This document shows positions 1-9,400 of a stretch of DNA of 64,000 bases, piece after piece. The first letter of the stretch is position 1. Each line of letters opens with the position of its first letter. A program made the position numbers and the translations under genes. The stretch is from contig NZ_JAHYSS010000005.1 in the NCBI RefSeq assembly GCF_019802255.1, positions 248,001 through 312,000 on the forward strand, in the 5' to 3' direction. The notes beneath the pieces were generated by a model. The model did not search any database. It was not told where the DNA came from and worked only from the letters and a program-made list of their open reading frames with translations. This DNA is from Pedobacter polysacchareus (lineage in GTDB: Bacteria; Bacteroidota; Bacteroidia; Sphingobacteriales; Sphingobacteriaceae).

Positions 1-1
1 T

Positions 2-850
2 CAGTTTGGCTCAAAAGCCATTGACCATTTATTAAAAAAAGGGGTTAAACCATCTGAAATTTCCGCTTTAGTAAGGGATGCAGCAAATGCAGATCATCTT
101 AAAAGTAAAGGAATTGAAGTAAGAGTTGGGGATTACACAGACTATGATTCATTAGTTGAAGCATTTCAGGGAGTAGAAAAGCTATTATTGGTTTCTAGTA
201 ACGATAGACAAGCGGTCGAAAACAGGACTGCGCATCATATAAACGCCATAAAGGCTGCGAAATCTGCCAATGTTAAACATATTGTTTATACCTCTTTTGT
301 GAGGAAATCAAATTTTGAGGATTCGGCTATAGCAGCATTCCAAGATGCTCATGCACAAACAGAAGCCTACCTAATCGCTAGCGGTCTTAATTATACTATT
401 CTTCAAAATGGGATTTATCTGGAAATGATACCCGTTTTTGCCGGAGAAAAAGTAGGGGAGACTGGTGTCATATTGTTTCCCGCAGCTGATGGAAAAGCAA
501 GTTATGTGCTACGCGAAGAGCTGGCAGAAGCAGCTGCAGAGGTATTAACTACCGAAGGACATGAAAAACAAATTTATAGTTTAACTAATTTAGCTTCCGT
601 TTCTTTTAAGGAGATCGCTAAGGCCATAGCGGATCATTTGGGAAAAGAGGTTGATTATCAGTCGTTATCAGTGGAGGCGTTTGAAGACAGAATGAAACAG
701 TTTGACGTGCCAGACTTGTATATTGGTATGTTTACCATGTGGGCAACCGCGCAGGCAGAAGGTGCAATGGATGTAGTGGACGATACGTTAGCAAGATTCT
801 TAGGTAGAAAACCTACAACTATGCCTCAATTTATTGCTCAGATCTATTAG
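2..850 (+). CDS. NmrA/QorB-type NAD(P)-binding oxidoreductase, 5' truncated by window edge
   Basis: The reading frame is open from base 2, so the start and the usual N-terminal glycine-rich dinucleotide motif lie outside the window. The visible part reads QFGSKAIDHLL, then LVRD and a VGDYTDYDSL segment, which is the Rossmann pattern of atypical short-chain dehydrogenases of the NmrA / quinone oxidoreductase 2 (QorB, YtfG) type. The segment KHIVYTSF followed by HAQTEAYLIASGLNYTIL is the usual substrate-side region. It probably reduces quinones or senses NAD(P)H in the cytoplasm; the substrate cannot be read from the sequence. An internal TTG at 188 is not a likely start because homologous sequence continues upstream of it. 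It converges on the minus-strand gene ending at 913. Confidence 0.85.
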   Translation, partial: QFGSKAIDHLLKKGVKPSEISALVRDAANADHLKSKGIEVRVGDYTDYDSLVEAFQGVEKLLLVSSNDRQAVENRTAHHINAIKAAKSANVKHIVYTSFVRKSNFEDSAIAAFQDAHAQTEAYLIASGLNYTILQNGIYLEMIPVFAGEKVGETGVILFPAADGKASYVLREELAEAAAEVLTTEGHEKQIYSLTNLASVSFKEIAKAIADHLGKEVDYQSLSVEAFEDRMKQFDVPDLYIGMFTMWATAQAEGAMDVVDDTLARFLGRKPTTMPQFIAQIY

Positions 851-912
851 GCTGCTATGGCTCGATCGTACTTATTTTAAACTGAATTCGTTGTCCTGTA
901 AATTCTCTTTTG

Positions 913-1364
913 TCAATTGATGATTTTGATATAGGTTTCTTTGATGCCGTCTTGAAGCAATTTAATTTCATTCTTTTCAGTAGAAAAACTAAGTGTAATG
1001 TTTTCATGTTTAAAAATATTATTGCCCAGATAATCAAAGGGTACATAGATTTGACCTGCTTTCGAATGTTGAAATACTAAACTTTGCCCATTAGAAGAAA
1101 TGGTTACGGTGTATTTTTTATTCTCGTCTAAATATGTGCCCTTTAATTTATACTGGCTGGATGATTGGAGAAATTGACGTTTCCGTTTTTCACATACTTG
1201 TTTTGAGTATTGTAGGAGCTTACCTCGTTTTTTTTAACCTCTACTTTAAAGGTATAATAGGTGTTTTTCAGCAGTAGGGGTTTGCATATTTTTTGTGTTT
1301 GGCCAAGCGCATAATGGCTGAGCATAAAAAGGAACAGGGTATTTAAAAGGATCTTCATTTCCAT
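913..1364 (-). pseudogene. Small exported protein, reading frame broken at an A8 run
   Basis: An ATG at 1364 opens a 73-residue ORF with a clear signal peptide (MEMKILLNTLFLFMLSHYALGQ) that stops at 1143. The -1 frame, read from the A8 run (T8 at 1228-1235 on the plus strand), stays open to a TGA at 913-915. It reads like real protein: QYKLKGTYLDENKKYTVTIS, then GQIYVPFDYLGNN and ITLSFSTEKNEIKLL. Joined, the two parts give one secreted protein of about 150 residues with a beta-rich C-terminal half, of no family I recognise. Either one A has been lost (pseudogene or sequencing error), or the in-frame heptamer A AAA AAC supports -1 ribosomal frameshifting. The same gene seems to lack a dedicated operon. 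Confidence 0.6.
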
Positions 1365-1450
1365 GGGTTTGTTTAATGAAGAGACACCCTTTAATTTTAT
1401 AAGTTGCAGGTAATTTAATACGGCTGCCTTTTAATCCGATCTCTTTCTCT

Positions 1451-1458
1451 TACCTTTG
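1451..1458 (+). promoter_or_regulatory. Bacteroidota -7 promoter element (TACCTTTG)
   Basis: TACCTTTG matches the Bacteroidota primary-sigma -7 consensus TAnnTTTG exactly and lies 22 bases before the GTG start of the ABC-F gene. Transcription would begin at about 1465, leaving a short 5' UTR. No convincing -33 TTTG is seen at the expected distance. Confidence 0.55.
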
Positions 1459-1480
1459 CAAATATTCAATATTCCATACT

Positions 1481-3115
1481 GTGATTAATGTAAACAACAT
1501 CTCCGTTTCATTTGGCGGAACCACTCTTTTTAGCGATGTCACCTTTTCGATCAACGAGAACGATAAAATTGCCCTTATGGGTAAGAATGGTGCGGGCAAG
1601 TCGACCATCTTAAAGATCATTGCCAACGCGGCAAAACCTACTTCTGGTAACGTAACCGGTCCTAAGGACGCGGTGATTGCGTATTTGCCACAGCATTTCC
1701 TGACTCAGGATAAGGTGACCGTTTTTGAAGAAACGATGAAAGCTTTTGAGGAAGTAAACCAGATGCAAAAAGAGCTTGAGGAGCTGAATGAGCAATTGAC
1801 GATTCGTACTGATTACGACAGTGACGATTACATGAAGCTAATCGAACGCGTTTCCGAACTGAGCGAGAAATTTTATTCGATCGAAGAGGTCAATTATGAT
1901 GCAGAGGTAGAAAAAGTATTAAAAGGCTTAGGCTTCGAGCGTAAAGACTTTACCCGACAAACTTCTGAGTTTTCTGGCGGTTGGAGAATGCGTATTGAAC
2001 TGGCTAAAATTCTATTAAAGAAACCTGATTTGATCTTATTGGATGAGCCTACCAACCACATGGATATCGAGAGTATCCAATGGCTGGAAGATTTCCTGAT
2101 CAACTCTGCTAAGGCAGTGATGGTAATTTCCCACGACCGTGCCTTTGTAGATAACATTACCAATCGTACCATTGAGGTAACGATGGGCAGAATATACGAT
2201 TACAAAGCAAAATATAGTCATTACCTACAGTTGCGTGCAGACCGCCGTGTCCATCAATTGAAAGCTTATGAGGAACAGCAGCGTTTTATCGCAGACAACC
2301 AGGAATTTATAGACCGTTTTAGAGGGGTTTACTCGAAAACCTTATCGGTACAGTCGCGTGTGAAAATGCTTGAAAAGCTCGAAGTGATTGAGATAGATGA
2401 AGTGGATACTTCGGCATTGCGCCTGAAATTCCCGCCATCGCCGCGTTCGGGGCAATATCCGGTAATCGTAGAAGAGCTTACTAAAACCTATGGCGATCAT
2501 GTGGTGTTCGAAAAAGCATCAATGGTGATCAAACAGGGAGAAAAAATAGCTTTTGTGGGTAAAAACGGGGAAGGTAAGTCGACCATGATCAAAGCCATCA
2601 TGGGCGAAATCGACTTTGAAGGGGAATTAAAAGTAGGTCACAATGCCAAGATTGGATACTTTGCCCAAAATCAAGCTGCCCTGCTTGATGAAAATTTAAC
2701 GGTATTCGAAACCATTAACCAGATTCCATTAAGCGATGGTTCTATAAAAATTAAAGACCTTTTAGGTGCCTTTATGTTCAGTGGTGATGATACCACGAAA
2801 AAAGTTAAGGTGCTTTCAGGAGGAGAGAAAACCCGTCTAGCCATGATCAAGTTACTGTTAGAGCCAGTAAATGTACTGATCCTGGATGAGCCAACCAACC
2901 ACTTGGATATGAAGACCAAAGATATTATCAAGGATGCGCTTAAAGATTTTGATGGCACTATTATTTTGGTATCCCATGATCGGGATTTCCTGGATGGCTT
3001 GGCTGAAAAAGTATTCGAGTTTGGTAATAAGCGTGTTCGTGAGCATTTTGAAGATATCAAAGGCTTCCTGGCCTACAAAAAGATGGACAGCTTAAAAGAA
3101 ATAGAACAAAGCTAA
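1481..3115 (+). CDS. ABC-F family ATP-binding protein (GTG start)
   Basis: A 544-residue soluble protein with two ABC ATPase domains and no membrane segment, the layout of ABC-F translation factors (EttA, Uup, YkpA/YbiT group). Walker A motifs are at about residues 34-42 (GKNGAGKST) and 360-368 (GKNGEGKST). The signature motifs are FSGGWRMR near 164 and LSGGEKTR near 445, and the Walker B sequences are LLDEPTNHMD and ILDEPTNHLD. The region between the domains (about 230-300) is the charged ABC-F linker that enters the ribosomal E site in known members. The GTG at 1481 is chosen because MINVNNISVSF is the normal N-terminus and a -7 promoter box lies just upstream. It is monocistronic and followed by a terminator. 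Confidence 0.93.
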   Translation: MINVNNISVSFGGTTLFSDVTFSINENDKIALMGKNGAGKSTILKIIANAAKPTSGNVTGPKDAVIAYLPQHFLTQDKVTVFEETMKAFEEVNQMQKELEELNEQLTIRTDYDSDDYMKLIERVSELSEKFYSIEEVNYDAEVEKVLKGLGFERKDFTRQTSEFSGGWRMRIELAKILLKKPDLILLDEPTNHMDIESIQWLEDFLINSAKAVMVISHDRAFVDNITNRTIEVTMGRIYDYKAKYSHYLQLRADRRVHQLKAYEEQQRFIADNQEFIDRFRGVYSKTLSVQSRVKMLEKLEVIEIDEVDTSALRLKFPPSPRSGQYPVIVEELTKTYGDHVVFEKASMVIKQGEKIAFVGKNGEGKSTMIKAIMGEIDFEGELKVGHNAKIGYFAQNQAALLDENLTVFETINQIPLSDGSIKIKDLLGAFMFSGDDTTKKVKVLSGGEKTRLAMIKLLLEPVNVLILDEPTNHLDMKTKDIIKDALKDFDGTIILVSHDRDFLDGLAEKVFEFGNKRVREHFEDIKGFLAYKKMDSLKEIEQS

Positions 3116-3143
3116 AAAAACATATACTTACATACAGGTACTC

Positions 3144-3176
3144 ACCGGGGTTGAACTATCAATCCCGGTTTTTTTT
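3144..3176 (+). terminator. Rho-independent terminator after ABC-F gene
   Basis: An 11-bp stem (3144-3154 with 3159-3169, one G-T wobble) with a 4-base loop ACTA is followed by a T8 tract. It closes the ABC-F transcript. The stem is nearly the same as that of the terminator at 23266. Confidence 0.85.
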
Positions 3177-3306
3177 GCTCCAGCTTTTTCAAGCCTTGTG
3201 CCAATCTTCTGGGAGATCATCATAAATTATACTTCAGCTGTTGCTGATCTGCTTCCTCGCTAGCCTAATCAGGGCAGGTAACATTGAATAAACTTTTGTA
3301 TTTTTC

Positions 3307-3312
3307 AGGAGG
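3307..3312 (+). promoter_or_regulatory. Shine-Dalgarno site AGGAGG
   Basis: A perfect AGGAGG lies 11 bases before the ATG at 3324. Strong SD sequences are uncommon in this phylum and in the rest of this window, so it both fixes the start and sets the gene apart from its neighbours. Confidence 0.55.
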
Positions 3313-3323
3313 TAAAAATCAAT

Positions 3324-4304
3324 ATGAAAATAGAGAACTTAAAACCGTTTGAGGGAGAGCATTGTGAAACAACTGCAACCGGAACTTTGCTCCGACAGCT
3401 CAATGTTCAGCTTTCTGAACCCATGCTCTTTGGTTTAGGAGAGGGACTTGGTTTTATCTTTTGGAAGATGAAATCAATGAATTTCCCTTTTATTGGTGGG
3501 CGGGTAAAACCGGATGTCTTAACTGAGCATCTCTCGAGGAATTTAAATCTGGTGCTGACCGTTAAAGAAACCTCTTCCACTCAAAAGGCTTGGGAAAATG
3601 TAAAAGCACTCCTTGATAAGGGAAAAGTTGTGGGTTTAAAATTAGACTGTTTTCATCTGGAATATTTTACAAGACCATTTCATTTTGCTGGGCATTATGC
3701 TGCAATTTATGGTTATGATCATAACCATGCTTTTTTAGTAGACACGAAGGCGCAAGGTGGTCAAGTAAAAACATCTTTGAAAAGTTTGGCCTTAGCAAGA
3801 GCGGAAAAGGGCCCAATGTCCTCTAAAAATCTGTATTATACCTTAGAACTGTCCTCAAAAAAGTTTGATCTGAAAACAGCAATTCCTGCAGCTATAAGAA
3901 GTAATGCACATCAATACCTCAATCCACCAATTACGAATATTGGCTATAAAGGAATCTACAAAACAAGTTCCGAAATTATCAAGTGGTTTAATACCAGTAA
4001 AACCATAGAGAATGACTTTAAGACAGTGGCCATGCTGATGGAAAAAGCAGGCACTGGCGGCGCTTTATTTAGAAACTTATATCGTGATTTCTTAAAAGAA
4101 AGTTACGAACTACTTCATCTTGAAGAACTTAAGGCAGGGCATGAGGCGTTTGTAGAAATTGCATCGCTTTGGACATTCCTCTCTGAACTGTTTGAAAAAA
4201 TAAGTCAAACAAAAGATATTAAATATGTTCAGGAAGCATCGGAAATATTAAAAATAATAGCAGGTAAGGAAAAGAACGCAATGGAAGTATTGGCCACGAT
4301 ATAG
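3324..4304 (+). CDS. BtrH N-terminal domain / DUF4872-type protein
   Basis: A 326-residue cytoplasmic protein without signal peptide. The N-terminal half resembles the BtrH_N family (butirosin biosynthesis protein H, a papain-like acyltransferase/peptidase fold): GEHCETTATGTLL puts a candidate nucleophilic Cys at residue 14, HFAGHYAAIYGYD a candidate catalytic His at 124, and FLVDT an Asp at 140. The C-terminal half is helical, as in the DUF4872 domain that often follows. Known relatives move an acyl group from a carrier protein to an amine in natural-product pathways. Here there is no carrier protein or other biosynthetic gene beside it, so the substrate is unknown. It stands alone between a terminator and the sigma factor gene. 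Confidence 0.7.
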   Translation: MKIENLKPFEGEHCETTATGTLLRQLNVQLSEPMLFGLGEGLGFIFWKMKSMNFPFIGGRVKPDVLTEHLSRNLNLVLTVKETSSTQKAWENVKALLDKGKVVGLKLDCFHLEYFTRPFHFAGHYAAIYGYDHNHAFLVDTKAQGGQVKTSLKSLALARAEKGPMSSKNLYYTLELSSKKFDLKTAIPAAIRSNAHQYLNPPITNIGYKGIYKTSSEIIKWFNTSKTIENDFKTVAMLMEKAGTGGALFRNLYRDFLKESYELLHLEELKAGHEAFVEIASLWTFLSELFEKISQTKDIKYVQEASEILKIIAGKEKNAMEVLATI

Positions 4305-4431
4305 CCCCTAATGCGCATGCTAGGAATAAAAATTTTAGCTGAATCAACCAGATAATTCGAGCTTTCCCAAATTATTTACATATTATTGGATCGAAAATTT
4401 AACTCATATTACTCCCGGAAGCTAATTATTA

Positions 4432-5010
4432 ATGGAAAACTACGCTAAGCGCTCCGACTTAGAATTGTTACAGCTCCTCCAGCTTGGTGACCGTTTAGCT
4501 TATACGGAAATATTCGAAAGGTATAAGTTTATTCTGCATCACCATGCAATAAAAAAACTCCCGAATAGAGAGGAGGTGAAGGATATTGTACAGGAAGTAT
4601 TTACCATGCTTTGGACAAAAAAAGAAGGTATAAATATCCATACCAACCTTTCAGGATACCTCTATACTTCTTTAAAACACAGTATTCTTGATCATTTTTC
4701 AAGACAGAAGGTACGCGACAAATATGTGGATTCGATGAAGAACTTTGTCGGACAGGGAACGGTTTTGCCTGATTACCGCATCAGGGAAAAGCAATTATCC
4801 GCAGCTATAGAAGCAGAAATTAGTCTGTTACCTGAAAAAATGAGGATTGTTTTTGAGATGAGCAGGAAAACTTACCTCAGTCATAGCGAGATTGCCGCTC
4901 AATTAGGGATCTCTGAGAAAACGGTCAACAGGCAGATTTCTAATGCTTTAAAGATACTGAGGTCGAGGTTAGGCCTTTTCGCTTACCTGGCTTTTCTGAT
5001 CAGGTATTAA
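4432..5010 (+). CDS. ECF RNA polymerase sigma factor (FecI-like, Bacteroidota type)
   Basis: A 192-residue ECF sigma-70 factor. Region 2 (about 20-90) has IFERYKFILHH, EEVKDIVQEVFTMLW and the helix GYLYTSLKHSILDHF. Region 4 (about 120-182) has LLPEKMRIVFEMSRK followed by the helix-turn-helix SHSEIAAQLGISEKTVNRQI. Factors of this kind are held by a FecR-type anti-sigma factor and released when an STN-domain SusC transporter is loaded. The FecR gene starts about 90 bases downstream and susC follows, so it most likely activates the operon starting at 6468. Confidence 0.92.
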   Translation: MENYAKRSDLELLQLLQLGDRLAYTEIFERYKFILHHHAIKKLPNREEVKDIVQEVFTMLWTKKEGINIHTNLSGYLYTSLKHSILDHFSRQKVRDKYVDSMKNFVGQGTVLPDYRIREKQLSAAIEAEISLLPEKMRIVFEMSRKTYLSHSEIAAQLGISEKTVNRQISNALKILRSRLGLFAYLAFLIRY

Positions 5011-5102
5011 ATAAAATAAAAAAATATTCATTTCATCTGCATGTTCTGCCCGACTTAACCGTCTTGGTATTAGATTGGGGGAAAAAACAATCTGAAATCA
5101 AT

Positions 5103-6242
5103 ATGCATGAAGCAGATTATGAAAAATTATTAGATCAATATAAAGCAGGTAAATGCACTGAAGAAGAGATCGCTTTTATTGAAAGCTGGTACCTTGTTTA
5201 TCAGGAGGGCACCTTACATGAGGATTTATCTTTAGCAGAAAGAACAGCTGATTTGACTATGGTAGGGGCTGGACTTGGCCTGGAATATCCTGAGCCTAAA
5301 AAGGTCCGACTCTGGCCGCGACTGGCAGCCGCTGCGGCGATCTTCATCGTAGTTGGGGCAGGCCTGTATTCTTACATGGATAAAAACAGTCCGGCTGCTC
5401 CTGTCTACGCCAACGACATTCCCTCTAAAGGACAAAAGACCGCTACGCTAACCCTGGCTAGTGGCGAAAAAATCCAATTGTCTGATGCTAAAGTTGGTTT
5501 ACTGGCAGATCAGTCAGGGATTGAAATCTCCAAGACTAAAGACGGACAATTAATTTATGAAATAAAAGATCAGGCAAATGCTGCGGCTAATAAGTGGAAT
5601 ACACTTTCTACAGCTAAAAGTCAGACCTATGGGATACAACTTCCTGATGGAACGAAAGTCTGGTTAAATGCAGCCTCTGTATTGAAGTATCCAGCTTCAT
5701 TTGCAAAACTAAAAAACAGGGCTGTGGAACTGACTGGGGAAGCCTATTTCGAGGTGGCCAAAGATCCGCGTCATCCATTTGTGGTAAAAACCGCCACACA
5801 AGAGGTCGAAGTTTTGGGAACACACTTTAACATCAATAGTTATACAGACGAAAATAGTACCAGAACTACGCTGCTGGAAGGAGCGGTAAAGGTAAGTTTG
5901 GTGAATGGCATACTTTCAAAGGTAATTAAGCCTGGTGAAGAAGTACTGAATATACAGCAGCAGCTGCAGGTCAGACCGGCAAATCTCAAAGATGCGGTCG
6001 CCTGGAAAACAGGATATTTTAGATTCAATAATGAAAGCCTGGAAAGCATTATGCGTCAGGTATCCAGATGGTACGATGTAGATGTGGTGTATTCGGGTAA
6101 TCGAAACGAGCTTGCGGCCCTTACTTTCTGGGGTATTGTTTCAAAAGAGAAAAATGTTTCTGAAGTGCTAAAGATGATCGAACGTGCTGAGCAAGTGAAG
6201 TTCAGTATTAATGGCCGCACCATAACGGTCATGTCCAATTAA
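5103..6242 (+). CDS. FecR-type anti-sigma factor
   Basis: The ATG at 5103 (MHEADYEKLLDQ) is preferred over a TTG at 5064 because it gives the normal FecR N-terminus; the product has 379 residues. Residues 1-65 are the cytoplasmic sigma-binding part, about 73-90 form one membrane segment (LAAAAAIFIVVGAGLYS), and the rest is periplasmic. The FecR domain is recognisable from YGIQLPDGTKVWLNAASVLKYP through ELTGEAYFEVAKD to LLEGAVKVS. The final region (ESIMRQVSRWYDVDVVY) is the STN-like C-terminal domain that contacts the transporter. It relays substrate binding by the SusC at 6468 to the sigma factor just upstream. Confidence 0.92.
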   Translation: MHEADYEKLLDQYKAGKCTEEEIAFIESWYLVYQEGTLHEDLSLAERTADLTMVGAGLGLEYPEPKKVRLWPRLAAAAAIFIVVGAGLYSYMDKNSPAAPVYANDIPSKGQKTATLTLASGEKIQLSDAKVGLLADQSGIEISKTKDGQLIYEIKDQANAAANKWNTLSTAKSQTYGIQLPDGTKVWLNAASVLKYPASFAKLKNRAVELTGEAYFEVAKDPRHPFVVKTATQEVEVLGTHFNINSYTDENSTRTTLLEGAVKVSLVNGILSKVIKPGEEVLNIQQQLQVRPANLKDAVAWKTGYFRFNNESLESIMRQVSRWYDVDVVYSGNRNELAALTFWGIVSKEKNVSEVLKMIERAEQVKFSINGRTITVMSN

Positions 6243-6286
6243 AATCTCCCACCCTTAATTATATAAACCTAAACCAAACCAACCAC

Positions 6287-6316
6287 ATGAAAAAGAGAAA
6301 CCACCGCGACCCTTAG
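6287..6316 (+). CDS. Nine-codon leader ORF (MKKRNHRDP) upstream of susC
   Basis: ATG at 6287 begins MKKRNHRDP and ends with TAG at 6316. It follows an AAACCAACCA-like purine/C-rich stretch and precedes a 9-bp hairpin. A matching nine-codon ORF (MKKNYKQDP) sits at the same place before the second susC at 25239. Agreement in length, in the MKK start, in the DP end and in the upstream context suggests a translated leader peptide. Function is inferred only. Confidence 0.45.
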   Translation: MKKRNHRDP

Positions 6317-6338
6317 TCAGATTCAGGTAAATCAGAAA

Positions 6339-6363
6339 ACAGGAACGTTCGAACCGTTCCTGT
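6339..6363 (+). promoter_or_regulatory. Hairpin between leader ORF and susC
   Basis: A perfect 9-bp stem, ACAGGAACG at 6339-6347 with CGTTCCTGT at 6355-6363, closes a 7-base loop. No T tract follows, so it is not a plain terminator. Its position 22 bases after the leader stop codon makes it a candidate mRNA-processing or attenuation element for susC. Confidence 0.5.
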
Positions 6364-6467
6364 CTAATCCTGATTGGCACAAAATAATGAATTAACAAAT
6401 TTTATGATTACCGGATTGCCTGTAGCCTCTGAAAGCAGGGCATTTCCGGTACAGACCAACATGTCAA

Positions 6468-9400
6468 ATGTATACAAATTTTACAAAATATTTTTGTGAG
6501 TCTTCGGGCTACAAGGATAATTTCCTAGAGTCAGCCCGGCCAGATCAATATCCGGCAACTGGCTATAGGTTATGGGGGATAAATACAATTCTTGTGATGA
6601 AATTAATTACAGCGTTATTAATCCTGAGCCTGACTCAGGTGACTGCGGCTACTTTTGCACAGAAAATTACCATGAACAAAACCAACGCCACTATTGAAAC
6701 CGTTCTGGAAGAGATAGGAAGGCAAAGTGGTTATGATGTTTTTGTTGGGGTGAAGACCTTAAACAGCGCAAAATCTGTCAGCATTAATGTGAAAAATGCA
6801 GCAGTAGAAGAGGTTCTGAGACTTTGCCTGGAAGGACAGCAGCTTGATTTCTCTATTGAAAATAAGATCATTGTCATTAAACAGAAGCAACCTTCAATTC
6901 TGGATAAAGTAGCTGCCGTTTTTTCGGGTAATGAGGTATTTGGGATTGTGCTGGACAATGATAACAACCTGCTGCCGGGAGCTACGGTCACCATTAAGGG
7001 GAGTAATAGAAGTACGACCACCAATGGGATGGGGCAGTTTAAATTAAAGGATGTTCCGGACGGTGCCATATTACAGATTTCTTTTATGGGCTATGTGACC
7101 AAAGAAATTAAGGCAACTGAAAATCTATTGGGTGTGAAACTGGAATTGAGTACTTCTAAGCTGGATGAAGTACAGGTGATGGCTTATGGAAAAACCAACA
7201 GAAGAATCTCTACCGGAAATATTGTAACGATCAGTGCGAAGGAACTGGAAAAACAGCCGGTCACCAATCCCTTACTAGCGCTTTCAGGCAGAGTTGCAGG
7301 AATGATCGTAACGCCGACCAATGGTTATGCATCAAGTCCTGTGAAAGTAGAAATCAGGGGAAGAAAAGCCATTAATCCAGGATTTGTGTCTGATCCATTG
7401 TATATCATAGATGGTGTTCCACTCAGTAATATAGAACTTGGTGCCGGATCAGATTATAACAAAGGTTCTGCAGGTGTGGTTCAAAATGGATTTTCTTACA
7501 CAGGAGGCCAGAGTCCACTGTTTAATATCAGTACGAATGATATCGAGAGCATAGAAGTTTTGAAGGATGGTGATGCGACTGCTATCTATGGTTCAAGAGG
7601 CGCAAATGGCGTAATTCTCATCACCACGAAAAAAGGAAGAGTTGGAGCAACTACGCTTTCAGTGAATACTTCACAGGGACTCAGTTATGTGACACAGCGT
7701 TACAATATGTTAAACACAGAACAATATCTTCAGCTGAGAAGAGATGCATTTGCAAATGATAACATCGTGCCAACGGTAGTCAATGCACCTGATTTAACAC
7801 TTTATGATCCTAATCGTTATACCGACTGGCAAAATAAACTATGGGGCAATATGGGTAAAAAAACCAATGCTTCGCTGAGTTTAACCGGTGGTGATCAGGT
7901 AACACAGTTTCTTTTCTCCGGTAATTATGGCCGGACGGAAGAGATTCTTTCCAATGGAGGAAACAATCAGAATGCCTCGATGGCTCTTAATCTGGCTCAC
8001 AGTGCTATGGAGCAGAAATTCAGAATCAATGCAAATGTCCTTTATACTTATTCAGCAGTAAAAACCATTGGTACACCTGATGCGGTTACTGTGGCACCTA
8101 ATGCTCCTGATATTTATGCAGAAGATGGCAGTTTGAATTTTAAGGCCTGGGGTAGAGGTACGGATGGTTCTTACTTCCCTTTCGGATCCCTGGAATCCGG
8201 CTATTTTTCCAATACGAATCTGATGAAAATGGGCGTGAATCTGCATTATCAGCTCGCAAATAACCTTTCTTTAGCTACCAATCTGGGTTATACGTTTACC
8301 TATAATACCAACCGTTTTTACAACCCGATTTCCAGTATGGATCCCTTAAGCAGCCCAACAGGAGCTGCATTTTCGGGAAGTACCAATAATTCCAACTGGA
8401 TTATCGAACCTCAGCTAAATTATAATGTAAATTTATTTGGCGGTGAGTTCAGTGTGTTGTTGGGCGCTAGTTTACAAAAAGACGGCACTAAGACTGGTGG
8501 TGTTTATGGTCTTGGGTACGAAACAGACGATTTTTTGGAGAACATTGCCCTGGCTCCTATTAAATTGATTTATGACAACATAGGTTATTATAAATATGCC
8601 GCAATATTTGGCAGGCTAAGCTATAACCTAAAGGACAGATATATCCTGAATATCAATGGCAGAAGAGATGGATCATCGCGATTTGGTCCCGGAAAACAGT
8701 TTGGTAATTTTGGATCTATCGGAGCAGCATGGATCATATCAAATGAGAACTGGCTTAAGGATCGACTTCCTGCAATGATCAGTTTTATTAAATTGAGAGG
8801 AAGCTACGGATTAACAGGCAGCGATGCCGTTGGTGACTATAAGTACCTTACTCAATGGGCAAGTAATATGCCAGGTTCAATACCACTCCCTGGTTATAAT
8901 GGTGTTTCGCCTTTGGTCAGCTTATTGGCAGTAAACCCAGACTACAGGTGGCAGGTAGCGAAGAAACTGGAAGGTGCATTAAATTTAGGTTTTTGGGAAG
9001 ACCGTGTCAACCTGCAGATTTCTCGTTATCGTGAACGCATAGGTAATCAGCTGACAGAGTATCCAACACCACTTTTTAGTGGCTTTAAAAGTGTGGTCGC
9101 CAACTGGCCGGCTTTGCTTGAAAATAAAGGCTGGGAGTTTTCAGCAGATATCGAAGCCATCAAAACTGATAAAATAAAATGGAACTGGAGTCTTAACGGC
9201 GCTCGGAATACCAATATACTAGCCAGTTACCCAGGAATAGAACTTACGCCTTATGTGAATCTTTTTAAAGTGGGAGCATCGCTAAATTCCTTGTACCTAT
9301 TACATTATACGGGCATAGATCCACAAACAGGGAAATATACGTTCGAGGATTATAATAAAGATGGGGTTATTGGCTTCGACAATACCAAACAACCAGGTAC

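Noticed and set aside
5064..5102. TTG start 39 bases upstream for the first FecR
   Set aside because: The ATG at 5103 gives the usual FecR N-terminus; the extra 13 residues look like translated leader.
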